A stretch of DNA of 64,000 bases from positions 250,305,582 to 250,369,581 of the forward strand of contig CP136061.1 of the NCBI GenBank assembly GCA_032622095.1, read 5' to 3'. The DNA comes from Siphonodentalium dalli (lineage: Eukaryota > Mollusca > Scaphopoda > Gadilida > Siphonodentaliidae). The notes beneath the pieces are model-generated. The model ran no database searches and had not been told where the DNA came from. It saw only the letters and a list, made by a program, of their open reading frames with translations. Within the stretch, counting starts at the first letter, position 1. Every line of letters starts with the position of its first letter. Shown here piece by piece: positions 22,425-35,334 of this stretch. The position numbers and the translations under genes were made by a program.

Positions 22425-22910
22425 TTTTGAACGGGTCAAATCGTGACCCCGACCTGACCTTGACCATTAAAACTGTCAATGCAAGGTCAATTTGGGTAAA
22501 ACGGACAAATTTCGGCGAAATTTGATACCTAGGGATACTTTGGTCCGAGGAGAGTTTTGAACGGGTCAAATCGTGACCTCGGCCTGACCTTGACCTTCAA
22601 TATGGCCAATCAAAGGTCAACTCGGATAAAACGGATAGATTTCGACGAAATTTGATACCTATGGGTACTTTTGTCGGGGGGGGGGGTGTTTTGGACGGGT
22701 CAAATCATGACTCTGACCTTACCTTGACCTTCAAAATTGTTAATTAAAGGTCAAGTTGGGTAAAACGGACGGATTTCGACGAAATTTGATACCTATGGGT
22801 AGTTTTCTACGGGTGGGGGTGTTTTGGACTGGACAAATCATGACCCTGACCTGACCTTGACTTTCGAAATAGTCAATTGAAGGTCAAATCGCACCTTTCA
22901 CCGGAAAGCA
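22425..22910. repeat. Tandem 120-130 bp repeat with AGGTCA half-sites
   Basis: About four diverged units contain GACGGGTCAAATCGTGACC, CTGACCTTGACCTT, AAGGTCAA and GATTTCGACGAAATTTGATACC. The same family occurs at 25300-25960 and, inverted, at 31020-31310. TCAAGGTCA is the extended half-site bound by FTZ-F1/ERR-type nuclear receptors; any binding here is inference. Confidence 0.7.
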
Positions 22911-23435
22911 GATGGGAAACAGCCCGGGTGAAGTCGGGCCTATCAGCTTGTGTAATAAAGAAGGCAGTTTGATGAAAGTAATGTATGCCACGAGATACGG
23001 GAAAACTTGAAATATGGAAGTACGCAAATTTCCCGCATAAAATTTGAAAGCTAGTTTATAGAATAATTGTATTATTATTTATATTTATGGCTAATAATAC
23101 GATCTTGGTGGCGTTACCATTTCTGACTATGGTTTTCTTGTTGCTTAAATGGGCAGGTATAAATTGTTTGCATGGGTGAACCTGACCGGCAATAAAGCAT
23201 GGGACAGACCATTTTACCAGGTCACGACAAATAATTTGTATTGCACTGGTAGCCAATCATTTTACAATTGCAAGCGTTACCGATAAAGTTGCATATCACA
23301 ATCGCCATTTCGCCCAGAATGAAAACGCAGCGAACTCGACACTTACCGTGACTACATTAAACTGGATGAAATATAAAAGTCCACGTGTGATACGATTGTT
23401 TTATTCTAAATAAGATATAAATTATAAAATACATA
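22911..23435. other. Non-coding stretch with a repeat fragment
   Basis: Segment 23085-23135 (GATCTTGGTGGCGTTACCAT, then CTGACTATGGTTTTCTTG) recurs at about 28910-28950. No gene is supported. Confidence 0.4.
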
Positions 23436-23636
23436 ATACAGTAATTGACCACTTAACCACAGCTGAATTACGGGTATTTTTTCAGGATTTAGTCGGAAAT
23501 ATGGCTTGTTGCCATTCATTGGCAAGCTGTACATATGTGAGAGCTTTCCGATGAATGCCAACAAGCCATATTTCCGACTAAATCCTGAAAAATTTCCCAT
23601 AATTCTGCTGTTGTTAAGTGGTCAATAACTGTATGT
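23436..23636. mobile_element. Fold-back MITE-like element
   Basis: The outer arms ACAGTAATTGACCACTTAAC and its near-complement enclose inner arms with GGATTTAGTCGGAAATATGG and its complement, so the element can fold along nearly its whole length. The same outer arm occurs at 26145-27950 and 35060-35215. No coding capacity. Confidence 0.7.
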
Positions 23637-23637
23637 G

Positions 23638-23670
<33 letters not shown>

Positions 23671-23690
23671 ATATAAAATATATATATATA
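23637..23690. repeat. TA microsatellite
   Basis: TATATA runs directly follow the fold-back element. Confidence 0.9.
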
Positions 23691-23999
23691 ACCGGATCCA
23701 CGAAAATCCTTCTTCTCCCAAAGTAACCTTTCTTTTCAAGATATCTTTGTGTTTGTGACAGACTATATATGCACCGCTCGCGTGACGTCGCGTCGTCGTT
23801 CTCGTCTTCTGTACATATTTATCCCCCTGCGACCCTTGCGTATATTATGTACGGTGATAGTTTCGTATGTCCACGACTCTTCTTGTTCAATTGCTGTTCA
23901 AATGGTTACTCTTCAAATGTTCTGTACAAATATAAAAATGCAACTTTTAATATTATCCCATAGTGTGCTCGTTATTCCGCCAACGTGTTAATATTACTT

Positions 24000-24485
24000 G
24001 ATTAAACAACGTATTCCTCTATATTGCTCTACTGGCGGAGTAAAGGGCATACTCAAGGACATTTTACACACGGTAGAGATGGTTAACACCACTGCCAGAT
24101 ATATCGATCCATGCACCAAGTGTCAATTGTTAATAAAGAGCGTGTTTCATTCTAGGGAACGCGCTATTGACAACGTAACGGACACGCTATATATATATAT
24201 GTATAGGAGATAATATTACTATATATAGCGTGTCCGTTACTTCGTCAATATCGCGTTCCTTTGAATAAAACGCTCTTTATTAACAATTGACACTTGGCGC
24301 ATGGATCGATATATCTGTCAGTGGTGTTAACCACCTCTACCGTATGTCAAATAGCCCTGAGTGTGCCAGTTACTCCGCCAGTACAGCAATATCTTATACC
24401 ACATACCAAGTATATATACTTGAGTGTGCTCGTTATTCCGCCAATAAAGAGCGTTTATTTTCTAATAAGCCAACTTATATCGGTT
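24000..24485. repeat. Long inverted repeat centred near 24215
   Basis: The left arm (about 24010-24195) with TTAACACCACTGCCAGATAT, CATGCACCAAGTGTCAATTG and CGTAACGGACACGCTATATA has its complement at about 24225-24450. Bends and indels are present. It appears to be a non-coding fold-back element. Confidence 0.7.
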
Positions 24486-24654
24486 CGTGATTATCAGTAA
24501 AATTTGGTAATATATAGGTCTAGTGAAATTACAACTGCTGTGATGTATGTCTCCGAATCTAAATTATTCGAACGGGGTTATTTGATTATGGATTACCCCC
24601 GTCAAGGCGTGTCTATCATTTATGTTTACCCCCAAAACATTCCGAGCCCCTTTT

Positions 24655-26130
24655 TGCTAAGCAATTTCACTCCCCAAAAGAAAACCCTTTTCTGGAAGGT
24701 TTATAGAGCCTTGGGGAGATGATGTGGTATATATATACTATGGTTTTAGCCCCGTGTATTTCTTCGCTGATTTTAAATCCTTGCGGAGATAAAATGTTGC
24801 ATCTGTCCTGTATATATATACTATGGTATTAGCCCCGTATATTGTCTGTTCGTTCACAAATGGTTTATATAGCATACGGGGTTAATACCATAGTATATAT
24901 ATGCCACATCATTTCCACAAGAATCTATATTACTTCGCTGATTTGAAATCCTTGCGCGGGGGATAACGTGTTGCATCTGTCCTGTATATATACTATGGTA
25001 TTAGCCCCGTATATTTTATGTAAATTCAAAAATGGTTTAATATCATATACGGGGTTAAAACCATAGTATATATAAAGGAGAAGCGCAACATTTAATCCCC
25101 ACAAGGATTTAAAATCAGCGAAGTAATATAGATTCTTGGGGAGAAGATCTGGCATATACTATGGTATATATTAACCCCGTGTGCTATATAAACCATTTGT
25201 GAACGAACAGACAATATACGGGGCTAATACAATCTATTATATATTTTGGAAGATCTGTGTGTGTGTGTGTCTGTAATCGATGGACTCGAAAACGGCCGAG
25301 ACGATTTTGATGAAACTTGGTATGTGGGGGTATTTTCGACAGGGGAGTTACATAGGCCTATTGATTTGCCCGTGCGACGTGACCTTGACCTTGAAATCGG
25401 GTCATTTCAAGGTCAAACGCCCGAATATCACGGGATTTCGATGAAACTTGGTATGTGGGGTATTTTCGGCCGGGGAGTGGCATAGGCTTATTAATTTGCC
25501 CGTGCGACGTGACCTTGAAATCGGGTCATTTCAAGGTCAATCGCCCGAATATCACGGCATTTCGATGAAAATTAGTATCATGGGATACTTTCGTATGGGG
25601 AGTCTCATAAGCCTATTCATTTGCCCGTGCGACGTGACCTTGACCTTGAAATCGGGTCAATTCAAGTTCAAATCGCGAATTTTTATGGGATTTCGACGAA
25701 ATTTGATACGTAGGGTTACTTTTGTCCACTGAGTGTATTGGACGGGTCGAGTCGTGACCCCGACCTGACCTTGACCTTAAAAATGATCAATTCGAGGTCA
25801 AATCGGGTAAAACCGGATGGATTTCGACGGGCACGTTTGTCGGGTACTTTTGTCCGGGCAGTGTTTTGGACGGGTTAAATCGTGACCCCCACTTGACCTT
25901 GACCTTCAAAATGGACAATTCAAGGTCAAAGCCCGGACGAAGTCGGGTCACCTTCTAGTAGTATATATATATACAGGACAGATGCAACATTTTATCTCCG
26001 CAAGGATTTAAAATCAGCGAAGAAATAAACAGGGCTAAAACCATAGTATATATATACCACATCATCTCCCCAAGGCTCTATAAACCTTCCAGAAAAGGGT
26101 TTTCTTTTGGGGAGTAAAATTGCTTATAAA
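24655..26130. mobile_element. Composite fold-back element enclosing AGGTCA-type repeats
   Basis: The left arm 24665-24820 (CCCCAAAAGAAAACCC, CTTGGGGAGATGATGTGG, GGTTTTAGCCCCGTGTAT, ACAGATGCAACA-type ends) is the complement of 25965-26125. A second, inner inverted pair with CCATAGTATATATA and ACGGGGTTA lies at 24820-25235. The 25290-25960 segment is a copy of the half-site repeat family. No gene is supported. Confidence 0.65.
25290..25960. repeat. Tandem repeat with AGGTCA half-sites, about six units
   Basis: Units carry GATTTCGATGAAACTTGGTA, GTGCGACGTGACCTTGACCT and TCATTTCAAGGTCAA. They end in GCCCGGACGAAGTCGGG-TC. They are diverged versions of the 22425-22910 unit. Confidence 0.7.
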
Positions 26131-26144
26131 ATTTTTTTTACCCA

Positions 26145-27955
26145 TAATTATGCTGTGGTTAAGTGGTCAATTACTTTGGGCATTACTGTAACCAATATAA
26201 GGATTTGAGGTTTAATGATAACTCAATCCTCATACAGTAATGTTCAAAGTAATTGACCACTTAAAGGGATACTGTACCCAAAATGTTGTTGTTGGTTTCT
26301 ATAGTCTCCGAGTCGGAGAATAAGGTAACACTTTTTCCATTATTTTAAAGTCTGTTGAGTATACATGTTTTGAGCGTTTCGTAGATTAGCCCAAAACTAT
26401 TGTCTGTAGCGTATCGTGTGAATACAACTGAGTTGTCTAGAGTATCAGTAGTTGGCTAACGATAATTGGAGTTCACCGAGTGTGTGAGTAATTTCGTTAG
26501 CGCATAATAAAGTTGGGTCACTTTAGCCAGTTTTTCGCTAGGCGTGACAACTTAAATTACACATATTTGAGTAAAAATAATTTTATATGAGTATAGTTAC
26601 TAGTTACATGAGCACCATTATGGTAATATAATTGTACAAATTAATAATTACACATCGAATAAGATTTATTTGTACAGATGTATAACACATTAATTAATGA
26701 AACGTTATATATATAATCGCGAAGCGGACGGAAACGTCTCCTACACGCACATAAACATACGTTTCGAATGTGACATGTTACATATATATGACAACATAAA
26801 AATTATGTTCACTGGGCATGCAGCATCCAATGCTTCCAGAGTTTTCCCCACAAAATGTGGTTTTACCTCTGGTTTATCGCAGGAATTCTAACCGGAAACT
26901 GCTGGAGATTTGTGTAGGATTCTTGTGCATAGAATGACATGTTAATTATTACAGTATAATTATCGGAATTACAATATGTGAATATACTATTGAACTGAGA
27001 TGCTCACACATATTAATTTGTAACGAATGTTGTATATGTTGTACATCCAGCGGTTTTTGGTGTGCCCATCTGGTGTCAACTTCTGCGAATAAAGACACTG
27101 GCTATCTGCTCAAACATGTGTTTAGTTGTTATTTAGTTTAGTGTAGACCGAAGTAGTGTTACGGATGGCAAATTTACCGGAATGCAAAAATACAAATTGT
27201 CATTGACGAGTAATGTTTTTACAGTTTTCAATCAAATGTATCAAATAAAAGTTTTATTATATGCATACTAGTCCCATATACTCATTTAAGTTATTGTATT
27301 GTCACTAGTGAGTGGGTGGCTTGAGTTTTCTCCCGTATCATCATAATGTTTTAAACGATCGTGTGTGTGATCGGTTTACCAATCCAGTATCCCTCAATTA
27401 ATTTGATTACGTTTTGTACACGGAAATTCGTAATTTAATTGACGCCATTTTATGGCTCCAGTCATGAATTCAATTTATATCAAATTATTGACTTTGATTT
27501 TAAGATAGCCTATTAACCTGAGCGTTTACAGAATACATCTTCGACTCAAATTACTTATGTTTCTATATATTATCGATATTAGATCGTTGTTATCACCGGA
27601 AATTAATTGAAAATTGCGTATAGTACCCCTTTAAGCACAGCAGAATAATGGGTAATTTATCAGGATTTTAAATGCTGAAAAAATACCCATAATTCTGCTG
27701 TGGTTAAGTGGTCAATTACTTTGGGCATTACTGTAACCAATATAAGGATTTGAGGTTTAATGATAACTCAATCCTCATACAGTAATGTTCAAAGTAATTG
27801 ACCACTTAACCACAGCAGAATTATTGGTAATTTTTAAATCCTGAAAAATTACCAATAATTATGATGTGGTTAAGTGGTCAATTACTTTGGGCATTACTGT
27901 AACCAATATAAGGATGTGAGGTTTAATGAGAACTCCATCCACATAACTAATAAAT
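26145..27955. mobile_element. Array of fold-back MITE units interrupted by a TTAA-flanked element
   Basis: Units of about 210 bp contain TAATTCTGCTGTGGTTAAG, TGGTCAATTACTTTGGGCAT, ACTGTAACCAATATAAGG and their complements. Three partial or complete units are present. The first is split at TTAA by the element at 26265-27630; across the insert its sequence continues as CCACTTAA then CACAGCAGAAT, with one extra base. Confidence 0.75.
26265..27630. mobile_element. TTAA-flanked non-autonomous DNA transposon (1366 bp)
   Basis: TTAA stands on both sides (26261-26264 and 27631-27634). The terminal inverted repeats are AAGGGATACTGTACCC-like at the left and complement to AAGGGGTACTATACGC at the right. 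TTAA duplication is typical of piggyBac-type elements. There is no transposase frame; the longest open frame inside (26697-26891) looks random. It sits inside a fold-back MITE unit, so it is younger than that unit. Confidence 0.75.
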
Positions 27956-27999
27956 ATGTGTGAAAATTAAAACAAAACAAAATAAATTCCATGATGGCG

Positions 28000-28960
28000 T
28001 CCAATATGGACTGCCTAAGTCTGCTCCAAAACATGTATATTGAATATATGGATGTTTAGCGGGGGAAACCGATTATTTCAATGATATTTTCATTAACTGG
28101 GATTCAAAACCCGACTTACGGGAGCGTGCTTCGCGCGCGATTGTATCTTAAGCATATGTGCATATTTAATAAGCCAACAATTGGAATCCCAACAGAGAAG
28201 ATTGGCGTGGGTCCCTTGTGCGATCTGTCCATCGAAAACTATTTAGACATTTCAAGACACGTAAGACCCATTAACTTAATATACAGAATAGATACATCTA
28301 TTGCCTGAGTGACTAATATTTATATTTGTTACAATGAGGTCAAATAGTTGCGAAGCCAGCACCACAATTCTTTCCCTCCATAGTAAATCTTAAAACAACT
28401 TCTAAAGAATTATTAATTTACCTTATATTTGGTATGGAGCGTCCTTGGTTTACTGGAGTTCAGATTTGTTAACATCACGTCACCAAGTTAATTACTTGCG
28501 AAGCCACAGCCATAACTATTTCCCTCCATAGTAATTCTCAAAACAACTTCTTAAGAACAATTGACCAGGTCAGTCGCGCAATTATTGGAAGAGCCACGGT
28601 CAATCATTTTTTTTAAACCAAATGTTACATTTAAATTATTGCTTTATTTAACCAAAAAAAAATTAAATGAGAAAATTAACTTTTACTACTTGCTAAATTT
28701 TATCTTTTAATTATTTCATTTAAATTTTAGTATTTACAGACACAAATTACAGTATACTAAGTCTAAGTTTTTATAATCTGTTGAGTGACCCCCACAGTCG
28801 TTTACTTGCTTTGTTAGTAATAATTTGAAGGATTACTTGTTTAAACGCAATTGTTATCAAAATATTTTATGTATTTTTTATAATTTCTATTTATATGTAA
28901 TACTATAATCTTGGTGGCGTTACCATATCTGACTATGGTTTTCTTGTTTATTATAACAGA
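28000..28960. other. AT-rich non-coding stretch with short internal repeats
   Basis: A segment with GCGAAGCCA-C then CCCTCCATAGTAA occurs twice (about 28350-28410 and 28495-28560). No gene is supported. Confidence 0.4.
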
Positions 28961-28964
28961 GGTT

Positions 28965-29845
28965 GCTCCAGTCGACTAACAAAAGTGTAAAGGCATAATG
29001 CTAGATAATGGGCTGGTTAAAGACTAATCAGGAAATGGTTAGAAATGATGTAATTGTGTGTATCCTGTACAATGACCTAAGTTTGCATATATAAGTAAAC
29101 TTGTCCTGATGTAACTAATGCCTAGAGCATTGTGTGCATGGAAAAAGAGCGAGCAATTGTGTCAAATATTAATGTGACTACCAATAGGTAGACATATATC
29201 TATCATCAGTGCATCAAGCCAATCAGTGAATTATTTTCATGTCGTTCAACTCAGATGATATCTCACAAGACCTAAAGTATAGCCAAGTCTGGTATAGTGT
29301 TGTGACTGCTTGTCATCTATATAGACAAACGAGTAGGACCGGTCCGGAATTTTCTCTCAGACCCCTGGACCGAGTTCAACCAATTTAGTGTGGTGACTCG
29401 GTGTACCCTGGCGGATGTTATAATGGTATTAGTTTTTCAAAATGTTTAATGAAAAACAAATAAAATAAAATTGGTTTTGTTAAATTGAGCAAGGAATTAA
29501 ATCTTTAAAAAAAAATATATATATTAAAACAATATATATAAATCAAAATGTTTCAATGACCAAATGTGCTTGAAGCGCACAAAGGGGCTGCCGCTAAATG
29601 AAGGCTCTGTCTAAGATCAAAATGTGTGCGAAGTCCCCACAAAGGGGACACAGGTATCTCCGATGCTGAATATAGGCTCCCAAAGGGAGCCTGTTTCAGC
29701 CAGTTCATTATAATGGAAGTAAGTTGCTCGAGTAGACTAACATAAGTGATATGGAATTTGTTAGATAACGGGCTGGTTGACAGACTAATAAGGAAATAGT
29801 TAGAAATTATGAAATTTTGTGTATTCTGCACAATGACCTAGGTTT
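28965..29845. repeat. Interspersed repeats, including a 130-bp direct repeat
   Basis: Segment 28970-29090 (GGTTGCTCCAGTCGACTAAC, then GGGCTGGTTAAAGACTAAT) recurs at 29705-29835. Blocks A and B of the 18745-20100 repeat are contiguous here at 29095-29315. No gene is supported. Confidence 0.6.
29560..29705. other. Cluster of GC-rich hairpins
   Basis: Within AT-rich DNA there are GTCCCCACAAAGGGGAC (stem 6, loop 5), GGCTCCCAAAGGGAGCC (stem 7, loop 3) and a TGCTTGAAGCGCA-type stem in about 130 bp. It could be a structured RNA or a degraded repeat. No family is recognised. Confidence 0.35.
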
Positions 29846-30164
29846 ACAGATGATCAGCAATTTTTTTTTCAATTAAAACAGCTTCTGAAACAGGTTAAAC
29901 TGTTATTTGAACTAATCGAGATCATTCCCAGTCATATGAGTGATATCAGTAGAGTTTTATGCGATTTTAGACCAATTTTAGTGTAATTTGGGGGGTGTGT
30001 GTCAAAAACTTGGGAGTAGAAAATTATTTTTGTTGCAGGTTTGGGGGTGGTGGGTCCCAGAAAATTCCAGATACAAAAAAAACGGCATACCTTCCTGCAA
30101 ATGTTTTACGACCCCCCCCCTCCTAAGTGAATTACAGATATTTGTGAAAGTTGTCAACGACTTA

Positions 30165-30450
30165 TTAAATAAATGCCCAAACGGCTATGGTTGCCACTTT
30201 GGCCACCTACTGTGGCAACCGCACGGGCTAGAGGGTTGCGGTTTTCGGTTAATATATTTTATTTTCGGGTGGGCCACCCTACCACACCCTTTATTTGGTC
30301 CAAATCGGTTCACAAATGCCCAAACTGTTATGGCTGCCACTTTGGCCACCTACAGTAGCAACCGCACGGGCTAGAAGGTTGCGGTTTTCGGTTATTATAT
30401 TTTATTTTCGGGTGGGCCACCCTACCGCACCGTTTATTTGGTCAATATAT
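30165..30450. repeat. Two-copy tandem repeat of about 142 bp
   Basis: Copies start AAATGCCCAAAC at 30172 and 30314 and share GGTTGCGGTTTTCGGTTA and TTTTCGGGTGGGCCACCCTA. No coding role is seen. Confidence 0.85.
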
Positions 30451-31014
30451 AATGTTTCCGAATAAGGAATAAGGAACTGGGAATAAGTAACCGATGTCAC
30501 CGTAGTCAATACACGCGGTGCTAGTTTGTGGGCATGTGTCATGATAGTGGAAAAGAAATTGGACCATGACTGTTCTTTGGGTATGTTTTAGATTCAGACA
30601 TGATCTCATGTGGTTTTGCTTTCCTTGTATGCTAAGATTGTATCTTCCAATCCGTTTGGAAGCCGTTCTTAATTAACTGGACCAGGCGTGTACCATTGGC
30701 TACTACTATGTCTACTATCTAAGCCCTACCCAGACTGGGATGTAGTCTTAAGGACGATGCATATGATATTTGATATGTCATACTCACGCTGGGTGGTGGT
30801 CGGTGTGGTTCAAGAAAGTACAATGCTATCAACACAAGGGTGAAATGTTCAACGGGAAGAACATCTATAGAGGAATGTTACTTTGATGATATCTTGCATT
30901 CAGTTTAACCTGCGTCGGGTACACCAAGTGATTTTCTTGGTAACATCACCATTCAAAACTATTGTCCTGCATGCGACATAATAACTATTATATTCTAAAG
31001 TTATATAATACTAG

Positions 31015-31315
31015 CAGGTGGACCCGACTTCGTCCGGGCTGTTTCCCCTCTGCTTTTCGGCGAATTGCGCGATTTGACCTTGAATTGTCCATTTTGAAGG
31101 TCAAGGTGAGGTGGGGTCACGATTTGACCAGTCCAAAACACTGCCCGGACAAAAGTACCCGACAAAAGTACCCGTCGAAATCCATCCGGTTTGACCAGAT
31201 TTTACCTCGAATTGATCATTTTGAAGGTCAACGTCAGGTCGGGGTCACGATTTTACCCGTCCAAAACACTCAGTGGACAAAAGTAACCCTATGTATAAAA
31301 TTTCTTCGAAATCCC
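31015..31315 (-). repeat. Inverted copy of the AGGTCA-type repeat
   Basis: It begins with GGACCCGACTTCGTCCGGGC and contains TTGAAGGTCAAGGTGAGG and GGTCACGATTTGACC, the complement of the 25740-25960 units. It ends at a G-run (31317-31332). Confidence 0.7.
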
Positions 31316-31329
31316 AGGGGGGGGGGGGG

Positions 31330-33390
31330 GGGTTCGGAAAAAAAATTGCAGGCACGTATGCTGATTTTTTACTTTCGACCCTTGTTTGGGACCTACCCAC
31401 CCCCGCGTCAATTTTGTTTTCTGTTTTTGGCAGTTTTTTCCGACCATTTTTTGACACCCACCCCCCTTTTAACACTAAAACAGAGATTTGTTGGGGAATT
31501 TCACTGTAAACAGTTGTATATGAATTTCTGTGCATAATATAGTCATGGATGTGAACATTGACATGTAAATAGGAACAATTCATTTTGGGGTTATTCGGTC
31601 AAAAAAAAACATGGCTGCCAGCAGCCATCTTGGATTTCAAAATTCAACCCATTAGCATGGGCTACAGGCTATATTGTTTGTCTGATCATCATGAAATTTG
31701 TCTTTTATGTTAATATTGACATATAGATGTGTTTTAAGCCAAACTCATTGCAAAAACAGTCAACAAGACTTGCAGGAAAAATATTTTTGAGTTGCGGAAA
31801 AAATTGTTTGTTGGTCCTACCGAACACCCACCCACCCCGGCATATATACGTGCCCGGAAAAAACTGTTTTCCACCCCCCCCCCCCCTGGGTGTTGTCTAC
31901 TTTCAACTGAAAACAAATTGTTAGAAGTCACATGTCACATAAGCTTATATATACCACGCATATACGCCCTGTCACTAACTCGCGGCCATATTGAATCCAC
32001 CAGCCCGGTTCCGTGGTTCCAGTGCTACAAGTCAAAGTTTCGGAGCACCAGTCCATATATGGAAGTAATGAATTAGCCTACTCCATAACTTTGACATGTA
32101 GCACTGGAACCAAGGAACCGGGCTGGGTGAATCTCTGAAACCACGGAAAGGAGCAGGATGAATCCAATATGGCCACGACTCAGTGATCTCGCTTATTGGA
32201 TCCATTAATGGAATTAATGAAAATTCAAAAGCTCCATATATGGAATGCTACTCCAGAACTTTTACCTGTAGCATTGAATGCGTTGAACGGGGCTACGTGG
32301 ATGGTAGACCCCGAAGCCACGAAAAATAGTTTTTGCGGCTGGCTCAACCGATTTCGTGGCTGGTTATCTAGCTTAGTCGGCTCAGTCGCCACGTTCGTGG
32401 CTGACGAAATATGGCGGCTCAGCCGGCTGAGACGTTATCGTTCAGCGTATTTTCGTTTCCGAAATGTTCCTAATCCCCGGTTCTAGAGTGAATCTAGACC
32501 CCGTTTGTTTTAGCGTTTGTGGTGAACCCGTAGAATTCCAGACCATACATGTAATGATGCTATCCCCCACAGTGGGTTAGCATTACCAAATTCACCCTCT
32601 GAGTGACCTCGTTCTGCTTAGACCTCATCTGGAAAGTAACTATATATATATATGTACGTAATATTTCGGTGTTGGGCTTTTCCATTATGGCGAAAATACA
32701 CGAAGGCCTGACGTGGATATACTACATGCAGTTTCCCCATCTAATCGGTATATATATGTTACATGTACAGTTGGGACTTCTGTCGACTTCTGACTGCTAT
32801 CATCACTGGCATCTTGCGATATACATGCATGCATCATTGAATGATGAATCCGATAGGTAATGATATATAATATTTCAAACTATATTTTCTATTTTCTTCT
32901 ACAGGTTATGTGCATACATGTATATTGACAAATGCCAGCGATGTCTGAGACTGGGTCGTGTCGATATAAACAATTTATACTTTAACCCTTTCAATGCCGA
33001 ATGGATGCGCCCATTCAGTTATATGAAGGAATCAGGGAGCTAAATGTGTTCTAGAGTCGGGGAGCGAGTACACCGTGGAATGCTAAAGGTGAAGGTAACT
33101 GCAGAATGACCTTCACCTGATACATGCGACACGTTATTAAAGGGTGACATCGCGTTTATTTGATTTGTACATAATATCTAAATAATTTAAACTGGTGACT
33201 GAATGGGGGAATGGGTTTTTGTGAGCGGGAAATTTATTTAACTAGCTGCTGTAGGTCAGGGTTTTTCCAGATCAAATTTGGCTGTGAGATAGCCCTGTCG
33301 TAGACTTGGGGATTTATTTTAAAAAGTAAACACATGACCTATGATTTTTCTTGCATTTTCGTGATCAAAAAAATTTGGGTAGACATCACA
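31330..33390. other. Non-coding stretch, homopolymer runs and short inverted segments
   Basis: C-runs stand at about 31874-31886. A segment with TCCAGTGCTACAAGTCAAAG and its complement lie at about 32015 and 32100, forming an inverted pair around TCCATATATGGA. Open frames here have no recognisable protein content. I see no supported gene. Confidence 0.4.
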
Positions 33391-35059
33391 CAAAGTCCTG
33401 CGGTTGCCATGGCAACGGCTTAAATATACATGCCAAATATTGAGGTTTCAACAGCTGGAATGCTTGCATTTAACCACTTATCTCGCGTTGGATTTGTTAT
33501 AACTGCCTGCACATATCTATATTTGCTATATAAACATATCTAACTTATCGGGAAATGCTATGTACAAGTTGGCTGGCCATATATATCTCCGTTGCTATGG
33601 TAACGATAAAATATCATTGAGAATGGGCTTATAGTAAATGTCTGCCCTATAGCCATTGCAGGAATCAACGAGCCCCCCCCCCTATGTTGAAAATAACATA
33701 TATTTAGAAGAGACCACAATATCACATATCAAGTAAAGGGCCAAAATGTGGGATGTGACGTCACTATGACGTCATCGACGTCATGACATCTAAACTGGAA
33801 TCTCGCCATATGCCTTTTAGTGGGGCGGATAGATGACACAATTTTATGGTAAAAGCACCAAACTTGACACGCATGTACTACATATAAAAATAAGACATTT
33901 TTGATATCATGCCAAGCTGGAGAATGCCCATGGTTGCCATGGCAACCGTTTTGACAACAAATCTTGTTTTTCTCTCAATCCCAACAAGTTTGCATCGTTA
34001 TGACTCAGTTTCTGATCGAAAAACAATGTTTTATGTACCTATTTGTACTGAAAAGGGATCAGGCTATATATTAATTGACTCATGTGTCCGTTATAGTTTG
34101 GGTAGAATCAAAATGGCGGATAAAATGGCCGCCATTTGTTTGAAAGTCCCTATTATTGGCTGCGTGTATCGACATTTTATTGAGATGTGTGTTCATTTTT
34201 TATTATAAAATGTACTTTGACAAGAAAATATAAACTGATAAATCACTCTGTATATATATAACAATTCTAAGGATTGCAAAACAAAAATTATAGGCCAGAA
34301 GATGATGGAATAGCGTAAATATAATGCAAAAAACAAAACAATGGGTTGTTTGTTTTGATTACTATAATTGATGGTTACAATGACACGAGAAGCATTTCTA
34401 TGATATAAAACTATCTGAAAGTTGATTATGACAATCTTCCGCGTTAACTTTATATCATATCATTTTAGCGAGTGTGTGTGGACAATATTGGTCTGGTACA
34501 AAACTGCTTGGCAACCGTTGCTATGGAGCTACCCGATTACCTTTGTGCAGCTATAATAACACTTACTCACAATTTGACAAGCTGCCAATCATTGTGGTAT
34601 TATATGCGGAACATACAAGTACCGCAAAGTTTACATATTTATGATATTAACTATAATTCTTCAAAATAGAGGTAAGCAAATGTTTTTATTACGAGCGTAG
34701 GTGCGAATTATGTGCGACAAGGTATGATGTGAATTGTTTACATTTGCAATAGCAATATCGTGAGATATATGTAATTGCCTATATAGTTGTTATACAACTG
34801 AAGTGTGCTTAAAAATTTGATTCTAATATATTATGAGAATCAATCATGCAATAACTCGTGGCGTTTCGCCGCTCCAATATTGGATAAAACAGTCGAAGAC
34901 ACTCATTCTGCGATAAGTGGCATTCAAGAATGTGCAATGGATAGTCAAGTATGAATAATTCATGACAAATCGCCAGTCAATTCTGCTAGTTGTGTGAACG
35001 CACCCTAAAGAGTTGGAAAAACTTGCATACATGTCACTTTTGGCAACACTTAGAGTAAT

Positions 35060-35215
35060 GCCTTAAGTAATCGACATCCTAACCACAGCAGAATTATGGG
35101 TAACTTCCAGGATTTAGTCGGAAATATGGATATTTATTTCCGACTAAATCCTGAAAATTACCCATAATTCTGATGTGGTTAAGGGGTCGATTACTTAGGG
35201 CATTACTGTATTTTC
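35060..35215. mobile_element. Fold-back MITE-like element
   Basis: The arms TAACCACAGCAGAATTATGG and CCATAATTCTGATGTGGTTA, with inner GGATTTAGTCGGAAATAT and its complement, match the 23436-23636 family. Confidence 0.75.
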
Positions 35216-35334
35216 AATTGCAACTGCATAGAGCAGTACAGTGTAATGATGCCCTCGAGAATTTGCAATTGTTTTTGCATCCATTCTTGCAACCACATCG
35301 CAATAGTTCTTGGCAACCTTTGGATGCTCCAGGA

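Noticed and set aside
29988-30374. 128-residue plus frame
   Set aside because: It runs through a two-copy tandem repeat and a C-run and has no protein-like features.
32196-32486. 96-residue plus frame with Trp-rich segment
   Set aside because: No recognisable domain, no promoter or conserved context, in repeat-like DNA.
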